From Lineolata rhizophorae (Eukaryota; Ascomycota; Dothideomycetes; Lineolatales; Lineolataceae): 47,685 nt of DNA. Under the pieces are notes generated by a model, which was not told the origin of the DNA, did not search any database, and saw only the letters and a list, made by a program, of their open reading frames with translations. Numbering within the stretch: the first letter of the stretch is position 1; each line of letters opens with the position of its first letter. The stretch is taken from assembly GCA_010093515.1 (NCBI GenBank), contig MU001685.1, positions 240,451-288,135 on the forward strand. Reading direction: 5' to 3'. Below, piece by piece: positions 8,462 through 20,800 of this stretch. The position numbers and the translations under genes are program-made.

Positions 8462-11036
8462 AATTCGCTTGGCTGTACACGTGATGTGAAGGTGAATTGG
8501 GCATCATGTGAGAAAAAATGCAGTACTAGGAGATGGAGGCCCATATTAGCACAAATGGATGATTGGCTATCACAGCTTTGTAATGGCTTATACCCTGTAT
8601 GATTTCCGTGGAGCTGCCACAGTAGCGCCGATGCCCTACTGCCTACCCCGCTCTCAACGATCGTCTTTGGATAGCGCTCCGAGCATCTAAGCAGTAGCGG
8701 TAGTTGCATTTGTAAGAGGCCAGCCTTTGGTAGTTCAGGTTGCAAAGCAAGGTAAGCTAAGCAAGGCAGAAGGTTTGTCTCCCCAAGGGGGCGACGGCTG
8801 GAAGCTGCAGGTGGATAAGCGGGCGCGTGGTGATCACGAAATTTTTTCCAGCATCTCCCAATATTCAATTCAGGAAATGCGTATGGACAAATCTGCCTAA
8901 CAAGCATTTAATCGGGGAGTTGCAGGTTCTAGAAATCTGGCTTGGTAATGCCATCCGAGCGTTGGTGCCGCACGTTTGGACGTAAAATTTCCGCGAAATT
9001 GAGCGCAGCCTCATCGGGCTCTGGCATAGCCGCTTCATCACCTAAAGCCAATGCAACGCGCAAACCCCGCCACAGGCATAGGCTAAATACCCTTCAAGAA
9101 AGGGAAAGCGGCAGAGGTAGCGATGATATGCCACACCAAACGCCCAACAACTGAAAGTAAAGTTCTCTAAGTAACAGCCCAAAATGCACAAAACAAAGAC
9201 CGTTGCGATGCTTCCCCAAACTCGCGCCGGCAAGTATAAACCCAACCAATACCGACTGAACTTGAAGGCGATTTCTCACCGTACGGTAATATATACGGGA
9301 AACTAAAAATCATTCTACAGAGTCAGGTTAAGGTAGACACGCCGTAAACGATACTGCTCCTCGCAGCCTACAATTCATGCAGCGCCCGAAGTGGGAAGTT
9401 TCTAGCACCCTATCCAGATCTAGCTACAACAAAGCTTCCTAGTCACTATTGGAAAATACTTCTATCTCATAAGCTGCTTTTAGTTGTGGAGCGTAGTTGC
9501 TTGATTGAGCAGTAAACCGTGTAGTAACTACGGAATATTAGCAAAGTAGTAAGTCAATGCAAATATTTGCTCTTTTCAGATGTATGACTCCCGTAATCTC
9601 AAAGTTAAGGTCGCTATAACTTCATCATTATAGAAGTCATCGTCCTCCCAACAAGAGAACTGTGACTCAAAAGAGATATCCCGGCAGAGGACAGGCTTAG
9701 ACGTAGTCGCGCAGGTTATGAATGGGCCAGGGGGATGAAAGTGCGAAGAGGGTGAAGAATGTAATTTAAACGATGTACTAACTAGGCTTAATTGCGGTTA
9801 CTTGATTGCTTTCGATGTGGGTTCTACGTTTGAATACATGTGTATTTATGTACCAAGAACTCTTTTATTCAAAAACGCTGACTTCCGAATCTAGCGAAGC
9901 CGGGAATGATGCATGTCTACAACCCCACATTGTTGGAGCAGTAGAAATTCCTTTTGCATATTGTAGGGTGAACTCTCGACCAAGTCTCACAAGGCTGGCG
10001 GCATTGTCTTCTGCATTGCTTATGGCTTGAATAACACCTATCAACATTTTCAGAGTTTGGATGTTTCTGTGCACATCGGGACGGAGATCTTGACACCTGT
10101 CTGTAGCGTCGGCAAATGTTCAGGTTTTTAAGTTCATCTGGGTTCTCTCAAACATTTTACGCTAGGCTAGGCTCGGAAGGACAGCTATAGGTAATTTGAA
10201 AGGCATGATCCGGCAAGCAGTGCACTACCTTTGCGGTCAATTGCTCTGTGTCAATGCTCCACTAATTTCAACATTTGGCGTCGCTTGTTTGGGATACTTA
10301 CAATCAAGGATGAAAGAACTTGCGGTAGTTGGGTACTGATTGATTGTAAAGTGTGAACTTGGATACTGAATAATCGTAAACATTTGGACGATCGCGTGGA
10401 TGTAGATACAAAAATAACTTACAAGATGACGTGCATTAATCTGTCATCGGCGCCCCCTCTGATCCATTCGTTTCCGTGGTTCATCTCAGATCCATCTATC
10501 TAACGATCACAGTCTATCGGTCATTGTGCGACAAGCCATATAACAGTCGTATCTGGGCAGAGATGAGGAGCGGAGCAATTTTAACAGTCCAATGAATGAA
10601 GTACGCACGGACCGGGCACAACAGTTCAAAACGTTTCCATTGTCAAAGAGTTTTCCTAGCTGGATCTCATGAGCTCCAAGCCGTGCTCCAGAACAGCGGC
10701 ATATAGATGTGGTCACAAGGCGCAGGTTATACAATCACAACCCAGACGTGTGTGAGCTCTATAGACGTGTATTTTGCAGGCACGGAGGTATTATTATTCA
10801 ACGACTCCTATCTTAAGATAAATCATTGTACGGAGTACTCGTCCTCCCGTTAGTGTACATTAGCATATCGGACGCGAATCTAAAGGCAAAAGGAGAACAA
10901 ATTGGGACCGTTCCAATGTAGGGCTGCTATTTCGCAGCATTTCGTCTCGGCATTTTTGATGTTTCATGTCCGGTTAATTTGCTGTAGGTCTAAGAAGATG
11001 TTCGATCATAGGCATCTCAAGGATGTAACACATGCG
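8462..11036. other. Gene-poor accessory DNA
   Basis: About 2.6 kb with no gene I can support. A 149-codon minus-strand frame (8458-8907) has no domain, and its start region abuts the decayed block. Frames near 9042-9245 and 10507-10734 are short and unrecognised. The last part should contain the 3' flank of the kinase relic. Confidence 0.4.
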
Positions 11037-11857
11037 TTAATCATTCTCAGATTCTTTCCCCCTTCTCTCCAGATACTCCAGGAATTTCAGCTCTGTCCAG
11101 TCAAAGACATGATCGTACTCGTATCCTTCACGGCAAAAGAGGTCGCTAAACAAGCGTCGTAGATATGCGTAGTTGGGTGCCTCATCCAAGCGAATGGAGC
11201 GGACGCGTTTAAAATACCTCTTGAACTCGTTGGGAAGACCCTCATAGAGCTCCTGAGTTGCTGTCGACTCTTCTCAAGGATAAGCTTGTCTTTCTGCTCC
11301 TGGCTGTCGGCATTCAGACCTTGCCAAGGAAGCGAACCTCGAAGGAAATATATGAAGACATATCCAGGTGACTTCATGTCATCGCGAGGAAACAGCTCTA
11401 AGTCGATATGTTAGCGAAGGTATCCCGCTACCGGCGTACTGTACTGGCCGTCGCTTAAGTGCGCAGTGATGCTGGCGTAACGTGTGGTACCAAATAAGGG
11501 ACCGTTGCGCCGCCAGGCATCGCCGCTTCTTGCCATCGGTTCACGAATTTCCTTCGCCAACCCGATATCGGTCACATAGACCTTGTTTCCCTGCATGCCA
11601 TCACCCACCAACAAATTCTCCGGTTTGATGTCTCTGTGAATATATCCTTTGGAATGAATGTACTGGAAACGACGTAGAAGCTGATCTGCTAGCATTAACG
11701 CCGTCTTGAGGGAGAACTTTCGGCCGCAATAGTTGAGGAGATCCTCTAGGTTTAGGCCAAGAAGCTCGAACGCCATCACCCTGAATTCACATTCATGTCC
11801 GTACCAATCCACATGACTCTGTCTTTGGCATGGCAATACTCCACGTCGCTCACTCAT
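11037..11857 (-). pseudogene. Casein kinase 1-like protein kinase, N-lobe missing and frameshifted
   Basis: The C-lobe of a CK1-family kinase is clear: FELLGLNLEDLLNYCGRKFSLK, YIHSKGYIHRDIKPENLL (catalytic HRD motif), TDIGLAKE in place of the usual DFG, GTTRYASI, then after a 42-nt intron (11439-11398, with GCTAAC and TTAG) YVFIYFLRGSLPWQGL. A one-base shift around 11268-11275 moves the rest, LYEGLPNEFKRYFKRVRSIR through YDHVFDWTELKFLEYL, into another frame ending at TAA 11037-11039. Upstream of 11857 no frame encodes the N-lobe: no glycine-rich loop and no VAIK lysine. TDIG instead of DFG may be a trait of a divergent fungal CK1 group rather than damage. Missing N-lobe plus frameshift argue for a pseudogene; a single sequencing error could explain only the shift. 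Confidence 0.75.
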
Positions 11858-12408
11858 TGAATAGATGAACTATTAGGCCTACGTAGCAGAATAGACCCCT
11901 TAGTGAATGGCGAGTGATTGCGGCGGGACGGAATGAATACAGTGACATTCCGGGTCCTATGGAACAAAGCCCTCTGTGCGTTGAGATCGATGTGGCTGGT
12001 GCTGTGGGGTACCAGCCACTGTGGCGTGGCTTGGATGACGTGTGGTTGCCGACAACACAGCAGTCGCGCGCGCAGCTTCAGCACAGACCTGTCTCCATCG
12101 CACCTTCCGCTGAAAGACGCTGTTGCGCATCACAAGAAGGAGGTGCGACCTCCGATTCCCTTTCTTCACTCGTCACGTCTACTTCTCACGTACTGACCTG
12201 CCTCATCCCGCTCTTTTCTTCGTCCTGCCAGCCCTCTCACGTCCTCGCGACACTGACGCGCGCGCGCATACCTCGGACCTACCTAGCCACTGCGTAGCTA
12301 CCCTTACGGCATCGAACCACTCCTCTTCTTCGAGTGTCCACCTTCGACGACGCTCCTCCGGCCGACCGCGAGTGCGCAAGGCGCTTTGTGTATCGCGTTT
12401 CGCCCGTG
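11858..12408. other. 5' region of the membrane-protein gene
   Basis: No N-lobe of the neighbouring kinase relic is found here. The part from about 12150 to 12400 is pyrimidine-rich (CTTCACTCGTCACGTCTACT and similar), as is usual in fungal promoters and 5' UTRs, and leads into the start codon at 12409. Confidence 0.4.
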
Positions 12409-13636
12409 ATGCCGCCCCGCGGCAGCCGCTCCGCCACGACAGCAACACCTTCGTCGCCGAAATCGGCCGACGCCAAAGCCGACGCGAATGTGCTCGCGCG
12501 TCGTGGCTCCCCCACCGTCATCAACCAGCAGCTCGTGCCCGACGCCCCTCCCGCGATGCAACCGTCGCGCCTCAGCCCCGCGCTGAAGTTCACGGCACTG
12601 CTGTCGCTGCGATTGGCGATTAGCTGGGCGATGCACACGGGCGCCGAGAAATACGGATGGGAAGAGAAGGAAGCGCTGGCAGGGGTGAGCAGGCACATTG
12701 AAGATGTGTGGACCGTGGGCGCGTTCCTGGCATGGAGGGTGTTCGAAGTTGGGATAATTTGGGCGTGTGGATTTGACTGTGAGTGGTCCCTTCGTACCCC
12801 CAAATGACCGCGTTGCGAGAACAGGGAATAGAAACACACCTAGCGACATCAACCTTTCCCGAACCTGCGCCTTCCCGTTCGAGCTAACTTTGTCGATAGA
12901 CGCCGACACCGCCGCCCTCACTACCCTCAGCCACACCCCGCACTACCTCCTCCTAACCGCCTTCTACAACCTCCCCCCGCGCACTGCCCTCCTCTGCATC
13001 TTCACCGACGTCCTCGCCCTCTCCTTACCCTCCTACCTCCTCCTCCCTACCTCTACCACGCGCACCCTCAACTCGCCCAACCGGCCCCTCGCCACCGACC
13101 CCTTTGTCGCCTTCACGACGTCCACCTTCGCCGCCGCCGTCTACGCCGTCATCCTCTTCGCCAGCCTCAAAACCTGGCTCGGCGTCTTCCTCACCACGCG
13201 CTTCGAAGGCCTGCGCTCGCTCGAGGCTGCCCACGCCGCCGGCCTCGGCGGCTGCCTCGTCGTCGCCCTGCCGCTCGGCTGGTGCGCGCGCGAGTTCGTC
13301 TTCACGCCCGCCGTCGCCGCGCTGCCGCCCGCGCCCAAGCAAGCCGAGGGCGCCCCGCCGCCGCCGCCGCCGCCGCTGGAGCCGTTCGACCCCGCCGCGG
13401 CGACCCTGGGCGAGACCTTCGTGTATAATCTGGGGTTGCGCGGAGCGAGCCCGCGCGCGAAGACGCTGTTGGCTAGGGGCGCCTTGCTCGTTGGCTGGAC
13501 GAGCGCGAACGTGTTCGAGCAGGTGTGGGGGAGCGTCAAGGGGGTCGAGCCGGGTGGGGCGGCGGGGTGGGCTGGGCTGTGGGGGGCTGCTGCTGCGGTG
13601 GTGGTTGCGGGGTTGGGGTGGATTGGGAAGGTTTAG
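12409..13636 (+). CDS. Multi-pass membrane protein of unknown function
   Basis: Two exons, 12409-12778 and 12900-13636, encode 368 aa. The 121-nt intron has GTGAGT, CTAAC and ATAG, and joins GGATTTGAC-T to AC-GCCGAC in frame. The frame stays open upstream, but ATG 12409 is its first ATG. Residues 1-55 are Ser/Ala/Pro-rich and soluble. Hydrophobic segments follow at about 58-75, 101-119 and 131-165, then a stretch (FVAFTTSTFAAAVYAVILF) and at least two more before the end, so five to six helices are likely. A Pro-run of about eight residues (near 276-283) lies in a loop. The C-terminus is Gly/Ala/Trp-rich. I know similar proteins only as uncharacterised fungal membrane proteins, so no function is proposed. 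Transcription converges with the ATPase gene. Confidence 0.75.
13552..13586 (+). other. G-quadruplex-prone tract in the last codons
   Basis: Six runs of three or more G separated by 1-4 nt lie on the coding strand near the 3' end of the membrane-protein gene. The pattern fits the classic G3+N1-7 quadruplex rule. It encodes Gly/Ala/Trp residues, so it may simply reflect amino-acid content plus GC bias. Confidence 0.5.
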
Positions 13637-14573
13637 GGAGGGTTGTGATATGGTGTGGAAAGTGGGGTTGCTATGGGGGTTAGGAGACTGGAAGGCATGC
13701 GGAGGTTGGGCTGGAGTAGGAGTCGTGTCTTTTCTGGATAGCTGCTTGGCTGGGCTGGTCCAGGGGTTTATGTGGGGTGGGGGTGCTTATGGGGTTGTGG
13801 CTTTGTTGTGTTGCGCGTGTCTACGTGTTTTGATTGTTTAGTTCTCTTCCGCCCCACTCGTGTGGATGGAGTTAGGCAACTCTGGAAATTGAGCGGTTTA
13901 TTTCAAGTTTATGTATCCGATCGGGTGCGAGTTGATCTCGATTGCTCGCTAATCTAGGTATAGTCTGCCTTAGTACTCCTCAAGATTGCCTAGGAAGGAC
14001 GGATTCGGTGGTTTTTTTGGACTCAAGAAGGGGCCGAAATTCAATGTCGGCGTCCTAGGCAGCAGCCAAGAAAGGATTATTTTCTGAACAAGCTTCTATC
14101 TCGATAGGTCCAGACTGTACAACTTTCTATCGTAAAACAAGTTCTCGAACGCCGCATGCGCTATGACGGGTACTGTAGAAGTGCGTACAAATACACAAGT
14201 AAATCCAAGGACACATATTCCGCTCAAACCGCTTCCTAGCGGGAGCAGGTGACAGAAAGAACAAAGGAAAACCCAAGGTGAAGGGCGAAGTATACAACGC
14301 ATCAGTGCCATGCCCCTTTTTGAAAACTGTAGGAATCAAAACCCCACCAATTCCGTAGATGAGCATGAAAGTCAGATATTCGTGCTCGCAGCCTGACCAA
14401 ATACAACGTATTTTCCGCGTAGATCAGCTCAGATTCCAGCCGCCATACCGGCGGGAGGATTTGGCCTGCGTGCCAACGTGGCTCCAGGCCACGGGAAGCA
14501 GGCTAGTGTTGGCCTTACTATTCCAGCATACTTGTAAGAGCAAGCCAACTCTTCCGCACAAAAGACCCCATTT
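13637..14573. other. Convergent 3' regions
   Basis: Tail-to-tail spacer of about 940 bp between the membrane-protein gene (+) and the ATPase gene (-). Directly after the plus-strand stop it is G-rich (GGGAGGGTTGTGATATGGTG). No gene is seen. Confidence 0.5.
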
Positions 14574-16651
14574 TTAATCATCACCGTCGTCCTTCTTCTC
14601 GACCGTCTCAAACGTCGTCTCGCCCTGGACCCTCCCCTTCGCATCCCTCATCACAACGCGATACTTGCCGCCCTCCCACAGATCCTTGATAGTGACCTCC
14701 CTGGTACGGCCCAAGCTCTCGATGTCGCCGATGCGCGTCAGCGTCTTCTCCAGGTGTTCGTCGAAGCCCTCGCGGCTGCACACGTCGCGGAAGGCGTTCA
14801 TCATGGGCACGCTGTCGGCGCGCACGTTGGCCTTGGAGTCGATGGTGAAGATGTTGATGTGGTCGTAGCTCTGGATGAAGTCGGCCCGCGTCATCACCTG
14901 GCGCGCCTGCCAGAGCGGAAGCGACGGCAAAATGTGCCCCGATTTGGCGTCGTACGTGGCGGCCATCTCACGTTCCTTGTCGACGAGGGCTTTGGCCAGC
15001 ACCATGGCAGCCGAGGCGTACTTCTGCTGATCCATGACGTCGTCGTCCATCTCCTCGCCGAGGATCCACGTCTGTCCGAGAGGTGGTTAGTGCATCGGTC
15101 CGGCCCGGCCTCGTCGTACGGCTCGCCATACCTGGTTCAGAAACCACGTCTTCTCCCTCTCGTTAATGTCCTCGCACACCTTGAGCATATCCTTATTCTT
15201 AGCCACCCGCGACAAAAACGTTAGTCTCCCTCCGACACTCTCATACACCTTTTCCAGCACGTCTCCATCCGGCTCCTCGCCGAAGTTCCTCATGCGGTAC
15301 CTCTTGAGCGCATCGAGCGCCTTGTCCTTCGGCAGATCCCCGACTGGCGTGACTTCCATCCTCGTCGAATACTGCTTCAGCCTCTCGTACACCCAATAAT
15401 CGTCCGAGTTGAACACGACCGTGGCCAACGTGCTCGCGGCCCACAGCTCCGCGCGCTGCTGCACCAGCTCGAGCAAGTCCCTGCCGTCGTCGTCGTCGCG
15501 CAGCAGATGCATGCTGTTCACGATGAGAACGAGCGGTTTCTTTCCCGCCCTGCGCCTCTTCAACGCCACCTTCTCCAGCTTATTCAGCGCCCTCTCGACG
15601 TCGAGCAGCGCGCTCGCGTCCCTCGGCCCGCGGATGCTGAACAAGCTCCCGATGTTGTCCTCGTGGTACTCGAAGTCGAGCGCTTTGCCGAGGCGGACGC
15701 GGAAGATCTCGACGTCGGCGTGCGCGTCGAACATGGCGATGCCCTCGCCGTCCACCTTGCTCATGGCGTCGATCAGCATGCTGCTCTTGCCCGTGCCCTT
15801 TTCCCCGATCAGCAGGTGGTAGTGCCCGACCTCGTCGCCCGCCACGATGCGGTCGATCTTGGCCTGCTCCGCGCGCGGCAGCCAGTGGTCGTGGTCCGTC
15901 GGGTCCGCGCCGTCGGCGTCACGCCGCGCCTGCACCGACTCGCGCAGCGCCCGCCGCTTGGCCGCGTCTTCCGCGACGTGGTATGCGTGGGATTGCGCGG
16001 CCAGCTCGAGAACCGGGTCGCCTGGCGCGAAGGCGTTCTCCATTTTGGAGAGCACGAGGTGCTTGTAGTAGCGGTTGTAGGAGTAGCCGACTATGCTGGA
16101 AAGATGTTAGGGGAGGGGATGAGATGGAGAAACGCAGGCATGACGGTCGGTCGACTAGCGTATGCTTTCTTAGAGATGCAGTTAAAAGAGAAGATGGGAG
16201 GAGGAAAAAATGGAAAGTACGAAAGGAAGGAATATGACTTGATACTAAAGAGAAAAGAGACAGATTTTAAAAAGAAAAACAAAAGGAGAAAAAAATGACT
16301 ATATTAAAACCACTGGCGCGTGATCTTCGCACACCTCCAAAGAAACATCACGAACCGAAACACCTACCCAAGCACCGTAATCGACGCCGCCGTCGTCATG
16401 GCCGCCTCGAACATCTTAAACGCCGTCCCCTTCCACCAGCCCTCGCCCTCCTTCTTGCCCTCCGGCTCCTCCACGTCCGGCAGCGGGCTATTCACGAAGC
16501 TCCTCTTGGCGCCGAACGCGCCACCGGCAGCAGGGGCCGGCGCGCCGCGCCAGCGCGTGGTCGCGTGACTTGTGGCGTTGTCGCGAACCGAGGCGCGTGG
16601 GCGCGGAAAGAGGGACGGAAGAGGTCGTACGGGACGGGGGAGGAACGACAT
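14574..16651 (-). CDS. Mitochondrial-type P-loop ATPase (AAA/Orc1-like)
   Basis: Three exons (16651-16368, 16095-15132, 15071-14574) give 581 aa. Introns of 272 and 60 nt have GTAGGT...TTTCCAG and GTATGG...CACTAACC...GACAG. The N-terminus (MSFLPRPVRPLPSLFPRPRA) is Arg-rich and free of acidic residues, fitting a mitochondrial presequence. A single hydrophobic segment at about 83-100 (MTTAASITVLGIVGYSY) could anchor it in the inner membrane. Walker A is GEKGTGKSS at 192-200 with K198. The following beta strand PLVLIVNSMHLL (282-293) sits where Walker B should be but has Asn-Ser instead of Asp-Glu. A sensor-like strand LATVVFNSDD follows at 318-327. The C-terminal 170 residues look like a winged-helix or lid domain. 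Close homologues are fungal P-loop proteins without a settled function. It is divergent from CLU1. Confidence 0.8.
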
Positions 16652-17801
16652 GTTTGCGCTGGCGATGCGCGCGCACGGCGCGGGCTTCGCGGGTGAGAGC
16701 TGGCAATGGTATTGCGTGGTGAGGTGGAGCGCCGGGCACAAGGGTCGTTTTACTAGGGCTAGGGCAGGGCAAGGGGATTGCGCGGTCCCTGGCCCTAGCT
16801 CTTTTGCTGCGCTAACCCACCGGGTGCAGGAGAAGGGGGAAGGGAGACGGCAAACACAAAAGAACGGAATGAGAGTCTAAAGAAGATTTCAAAGAGAGCT
16901 ACTGGCTATGGCGGAGGCACGGCTCCTCGTGCGCCCGCCGAGCGTCTCGCGGAATGCGGCCATGATTAGGAGAATTGGCGGAGTTTGCGCCGGCGAGGAA
17001 TAGGGGACAGCACGGTGGCAGCGAAGGTTTGGCGGCGGACGGGTTTGCGCGGCCGCTGATTGGCGCGGCCGGCTGGGGATCGCCGGGCGGCGGCCTCGCG
17101 GCGTCGCTGTCTCGGATCTCCGAGCTTGCCGCTGCCTCGGGCCCGGGGGAGCTGTCCAAGTCTGCATCCGGGAGCTGTCGGCCAATTCGCGCTGCTTAGG
17201 GGCGCTGCCCGCGCAGCGGATGCTGCCTCGCCGCGGCGACAGCCGGACGCGGCTCTCGAGACAAAGCCCGCGCAGATATGCATCGAGAGGCAGAGGATGC
17301 GGCCCGTAGAGAGCGGACTCCAGCCCGTCATGGAGACGCAAGAGCAGGAGCGGAGGAAGAGGGAAAAAAGACTCAGGCAGCGTCATGCCGCGTCTTGGCC
17401 GACGCTTCCGCCCTTCCGGGGCGCATCCCTGGCCGCGGCTCGGTCCTCCGGGTTTCTCCGGCCTGCCCCAATCATTATTTTCCTTCTGGGCGAAGCTCTC
17501 TGCTGGGGCCGGGAGGGAAAAAAAAAAAACACAGGTCATCTCAGCTCGACTCCGACCCTCAATTGCCATCCTCACGGCCTCCTCTCCCGATTGTACATTA
17601 TCATTCCATTACGCCTCCGACGTCTTTTGTATAATATTCAGATTTTCATCTTCCCGCTGCTGGCTGTCCCCTGTCGCCCGCACGCCTCCACTCTCTTTTC
17701 GCGTCCTAGTTGATCACTTTTGCTTCCGGCTTCTTAATTCGCCTGCCTGATTGGAGTTCTTCCGGAACTTTCGAGTTCCACGACCTGGTGCAAACGAGAC
17801 C
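16652..17801. promoter_or_regulatory. Shared divergent promoter of the ATPase and CLU1 genes
   Basis: A 1,150-bp spacer separates the two start codons. It is very GC-rich in the middle (about 16.9-17.3 kb). The CLU1-proximal 250 bp is pyrimidine-rich and includes GTATAATATT near 17629, a possible TATA-type element. Long open frames on both strands here are Arg/Pro-rich composition artefacts. Confidence 0.45.
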
Positions 17802-20800
17802 ATGGCTTCCGAATCCAAGAATGACGCCCCTACGCCTACGTTAGGTACGCCTGCCACGCTGTGCCTGACGAGCGCCTCTGCAGCTTTGCTAATTGCTTTT
17901 GTGTCCAGATGCTGTTGAGAACACGATACCCAAAGAGAATGGCGATGTCCGCGAGGACACGGCGAGTGAGGATGGGGCCGAGCAACACACCGAGAGTACG
18001 TCTGCCTGGTTCCGCTGACACGGATACTCGCAGAGAATGGACAACGCCAGCTCACATGCCCCCTAAATAAGATGTCTGGCAGCTCGAGGTCAAACTTCCA
18101 CACGAGCCATACGAGACGCAAATAATGGTACAATCCCACACATCTCCCCTTTTTTTTTCTTCTCGAGAAGAACAATCCATACCTGACACTCTGCCCGCCA
18201 AGGCCTCCCCCCAAGAACAAGTTCAAGATATCCGCCAGTCCCTCGTCGAACTCCCCCACACCTTCCAATACTCGTGTTTCCACCTCGAGCACTCCGGCAC
18301 GCCCATGAATGACTTTGTCGACCTGGGCGAGGTCCCGGGCATCGGGCCCGACTCCGTCCTCACGCTCGTCGAAGATCCGTACACCGAGAAGGAAGCCCGT
18401 CTACATGTCATGCGCCTGCGGGAGCTACTAGGTGCCTCCACAAGCCGCATCACGGCTGGCGGATCTGCCACAGATTCTGTGCACGGCATCGGCGCTGGCG
18501 TCGGGCTCTATGATCAAGTCACGCCTGAGGTGCCCGCGGACAAGCCCAACGGGCAGCCCAACGGCATACTCAAGAGCAGCAAGCCCGAGCTGGACGTGAG
18601 CCTGGACACGGACGCGTCCGGCAGCGTGAAGACGGTGCTGCCGCGGCCGGCGGACCCGGCACCCAAGACGGTCAAGTCGATCGCCGTGTCGGCGTGGAAC
18701 CCGCCGCCGGCGCACCTGCGCGCCGTCGGCCACCTGCTGTACCTGGCGCTCACGACGCTCGAGAGCGAGACGTTCCAGATCACGGCGCACGTGTCGGGCT
18801 TCTACGTGAACCGGTGCTCGGCCAACAAGTTCGACCCGGCCCCCAAGCAGTCGCCCAAGAACCTGCACGCCCATTCGCTGCTCTCGCTCGTCGCCAAACT
18901 GTCGCCCGGCTTCGACGCCGCGTTCCGCGCCCTGCAAGCCTACAACTCGCGCAAGGAGCCGTTGTCTACGTTCGCGCTGACCAACGCCACGCCGCCCTCG
19001 CCGTGGGCCGTGCCGCCCGTGTCTTCGACGTCGCAGCAAGGCGCGTCGACGGGCGCCCACCAGCCCGACATCGTCCGTTCCCAGGAGGCGTACCTGCTCG
19101 CGGGTGCCGACTCCAACGAGACTCTGCGCGACTGGAACGAGGAGTTCCAGACGACGCGCGAGCTGCCCAAGGAGCCGGTGCACGAGCGCGTCTTCCGCGA
19201 GCGGCTGACGTCGAAGCTTTTCGCCGACTTCTGCGAGGCCGCGGCGCGGGGCGCGGCGCTCGTGGCGCGCGGCGAGGTCCAGCCGCTCAACCCCAACGAA
19301 CCCCGCGACGGCCAGATCTTCGTGTACAACAACATCTTCTTCAGCTTCGGGGCCGACGGGGTGGGCACGTTCGCGGGCGAGGGCGGCGACGAGGCGGCGC
19401 GCGTCGCCGTCGGCAAGGACGTCGTCGGCGTGCGCGCCGTCAACCAGCTCGACGTCAAGGGCCTCCATACGCCCGGCACCGTCGTGGTGGACTACCTGGG
19501 CGTGCGCGTCGTGGGGCAGAGCATCGTGCCGGGCATCTTCAAGCAGCGCGATGCGGGCGAGCAGCAGATTGACTACGGTGCTGTCGAGGGGAAGGATGTG
19601 GTGGCGGACAACGAGAAGTTCGTCGAGCCGTTCCGGGAGGTGAGCAAGCGGTGCAAGGTCAAGGCGCACCCGGTCTGGGATAAGGAGGGCAAGAGGCACG
19701 ATTTGGAGAGCAGCGTGGAGACTAAGGGCCTGCTGGGCACGGACGGCCGCAAGTACGCGCTCGATTTGTACCGCTTGACGCCGCTGGATGTGGCGTGGTT
19801 GGAGGCGTACTGGGCTGATCCACCGGCGAAGGAGGAAGACAAGGAAGGCGAGAAGGATGAGGAAGGGGAGAAGAAGGCGGAGAAGAGGCCCGAGTTGGAG
19901 AAGCCTCGCGAGAAGAATTATCCGCATCGCTTGGCCGTGCTCAGACAGGAGCTGGTGAATGAGTACCATAAGGTCAAGCTGCGCGAGTTCATCACGGATC
20001 CGGAGAACCTGGCGCTGGGACGGAAGGCTCGTGAGGAGGCGGATGAGAAGGCGCTTGAGGAGGAGAAGCCGAACGGGGAAATGAATGGGGAGGAGGCCTC
20101 GAAAGAGGTGGCGAAGAAAGACGACGACAAGGATGACGAGAAAGACGACGAGGCCTCCAAGAGAGCCAAGGACGAGGCCGCACTCCTAAGGCTAGTCGAG
20201 GAGGACAAAATCCCCCGCGAGAAGGCCTTCGTCGACCTCAACCCGGATGTCTTCTCGGGCCAGACGCCGCAGACCGACGAAGAAAAGGCCGCCCTAGCAA
20301 AGGACGAGGAAGAGGTACGCCATGCGTGCACTTTCCTCATGGAAAAGATCATCCCACGCCTCGCGAGCGACCTGCGCGAGGGTGACGCGTCCTTCCCGAT
20401 CGATGGCCAGGCGCTCACGTCGCTGATGCACAAGCGCGGCGTCAACGTGCGGTACCTAGGCCGGCTGGCGCAGCTGGCGGCTGAGGCGGGCGACGACGCG
20501 CGCACGCAGGCCGTTAAGCGGCTCGCGGTCCGCGAGATGGTCGCGCGCGCCTTTAAGCACGTCGCTAACGCGCATCTGCGCAATGTGCCGCAGCCGCTGG
20601 CGCCCGCGGCCGCAGCGCACCTGCTTAACTGCTTCCTGGGCGAGAGGCTCAACGGCGCGCCGGCGCCGGAGGCGGATGGGGCGCTCAAGGAACTGTATGG
20701 TAAGGGCGACGCCGGCTATGACTTCGAGAAAGAGACGCCGAAGAGTCTGCGCGAGGAGGTCGTGAGACAGGTGCATATGCGGTTCCGGTTCGAGATTCCG

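Noticed and set aside
8458-8907. 149-codon minus-strand frame beside the TA-rich block
   Set aside because: No recognisable motif; it ends within the inverted repeat at the block edge. Not enough to call a gene.
18428-19969. Long minus-strand open frame (513 codons) inside CLU1
   Set aside because: It is antisense to a well-conserved protein and is rich in Arg/Leu/His/Val, as expected from mirror reading of GC3-biased codons. No domain.
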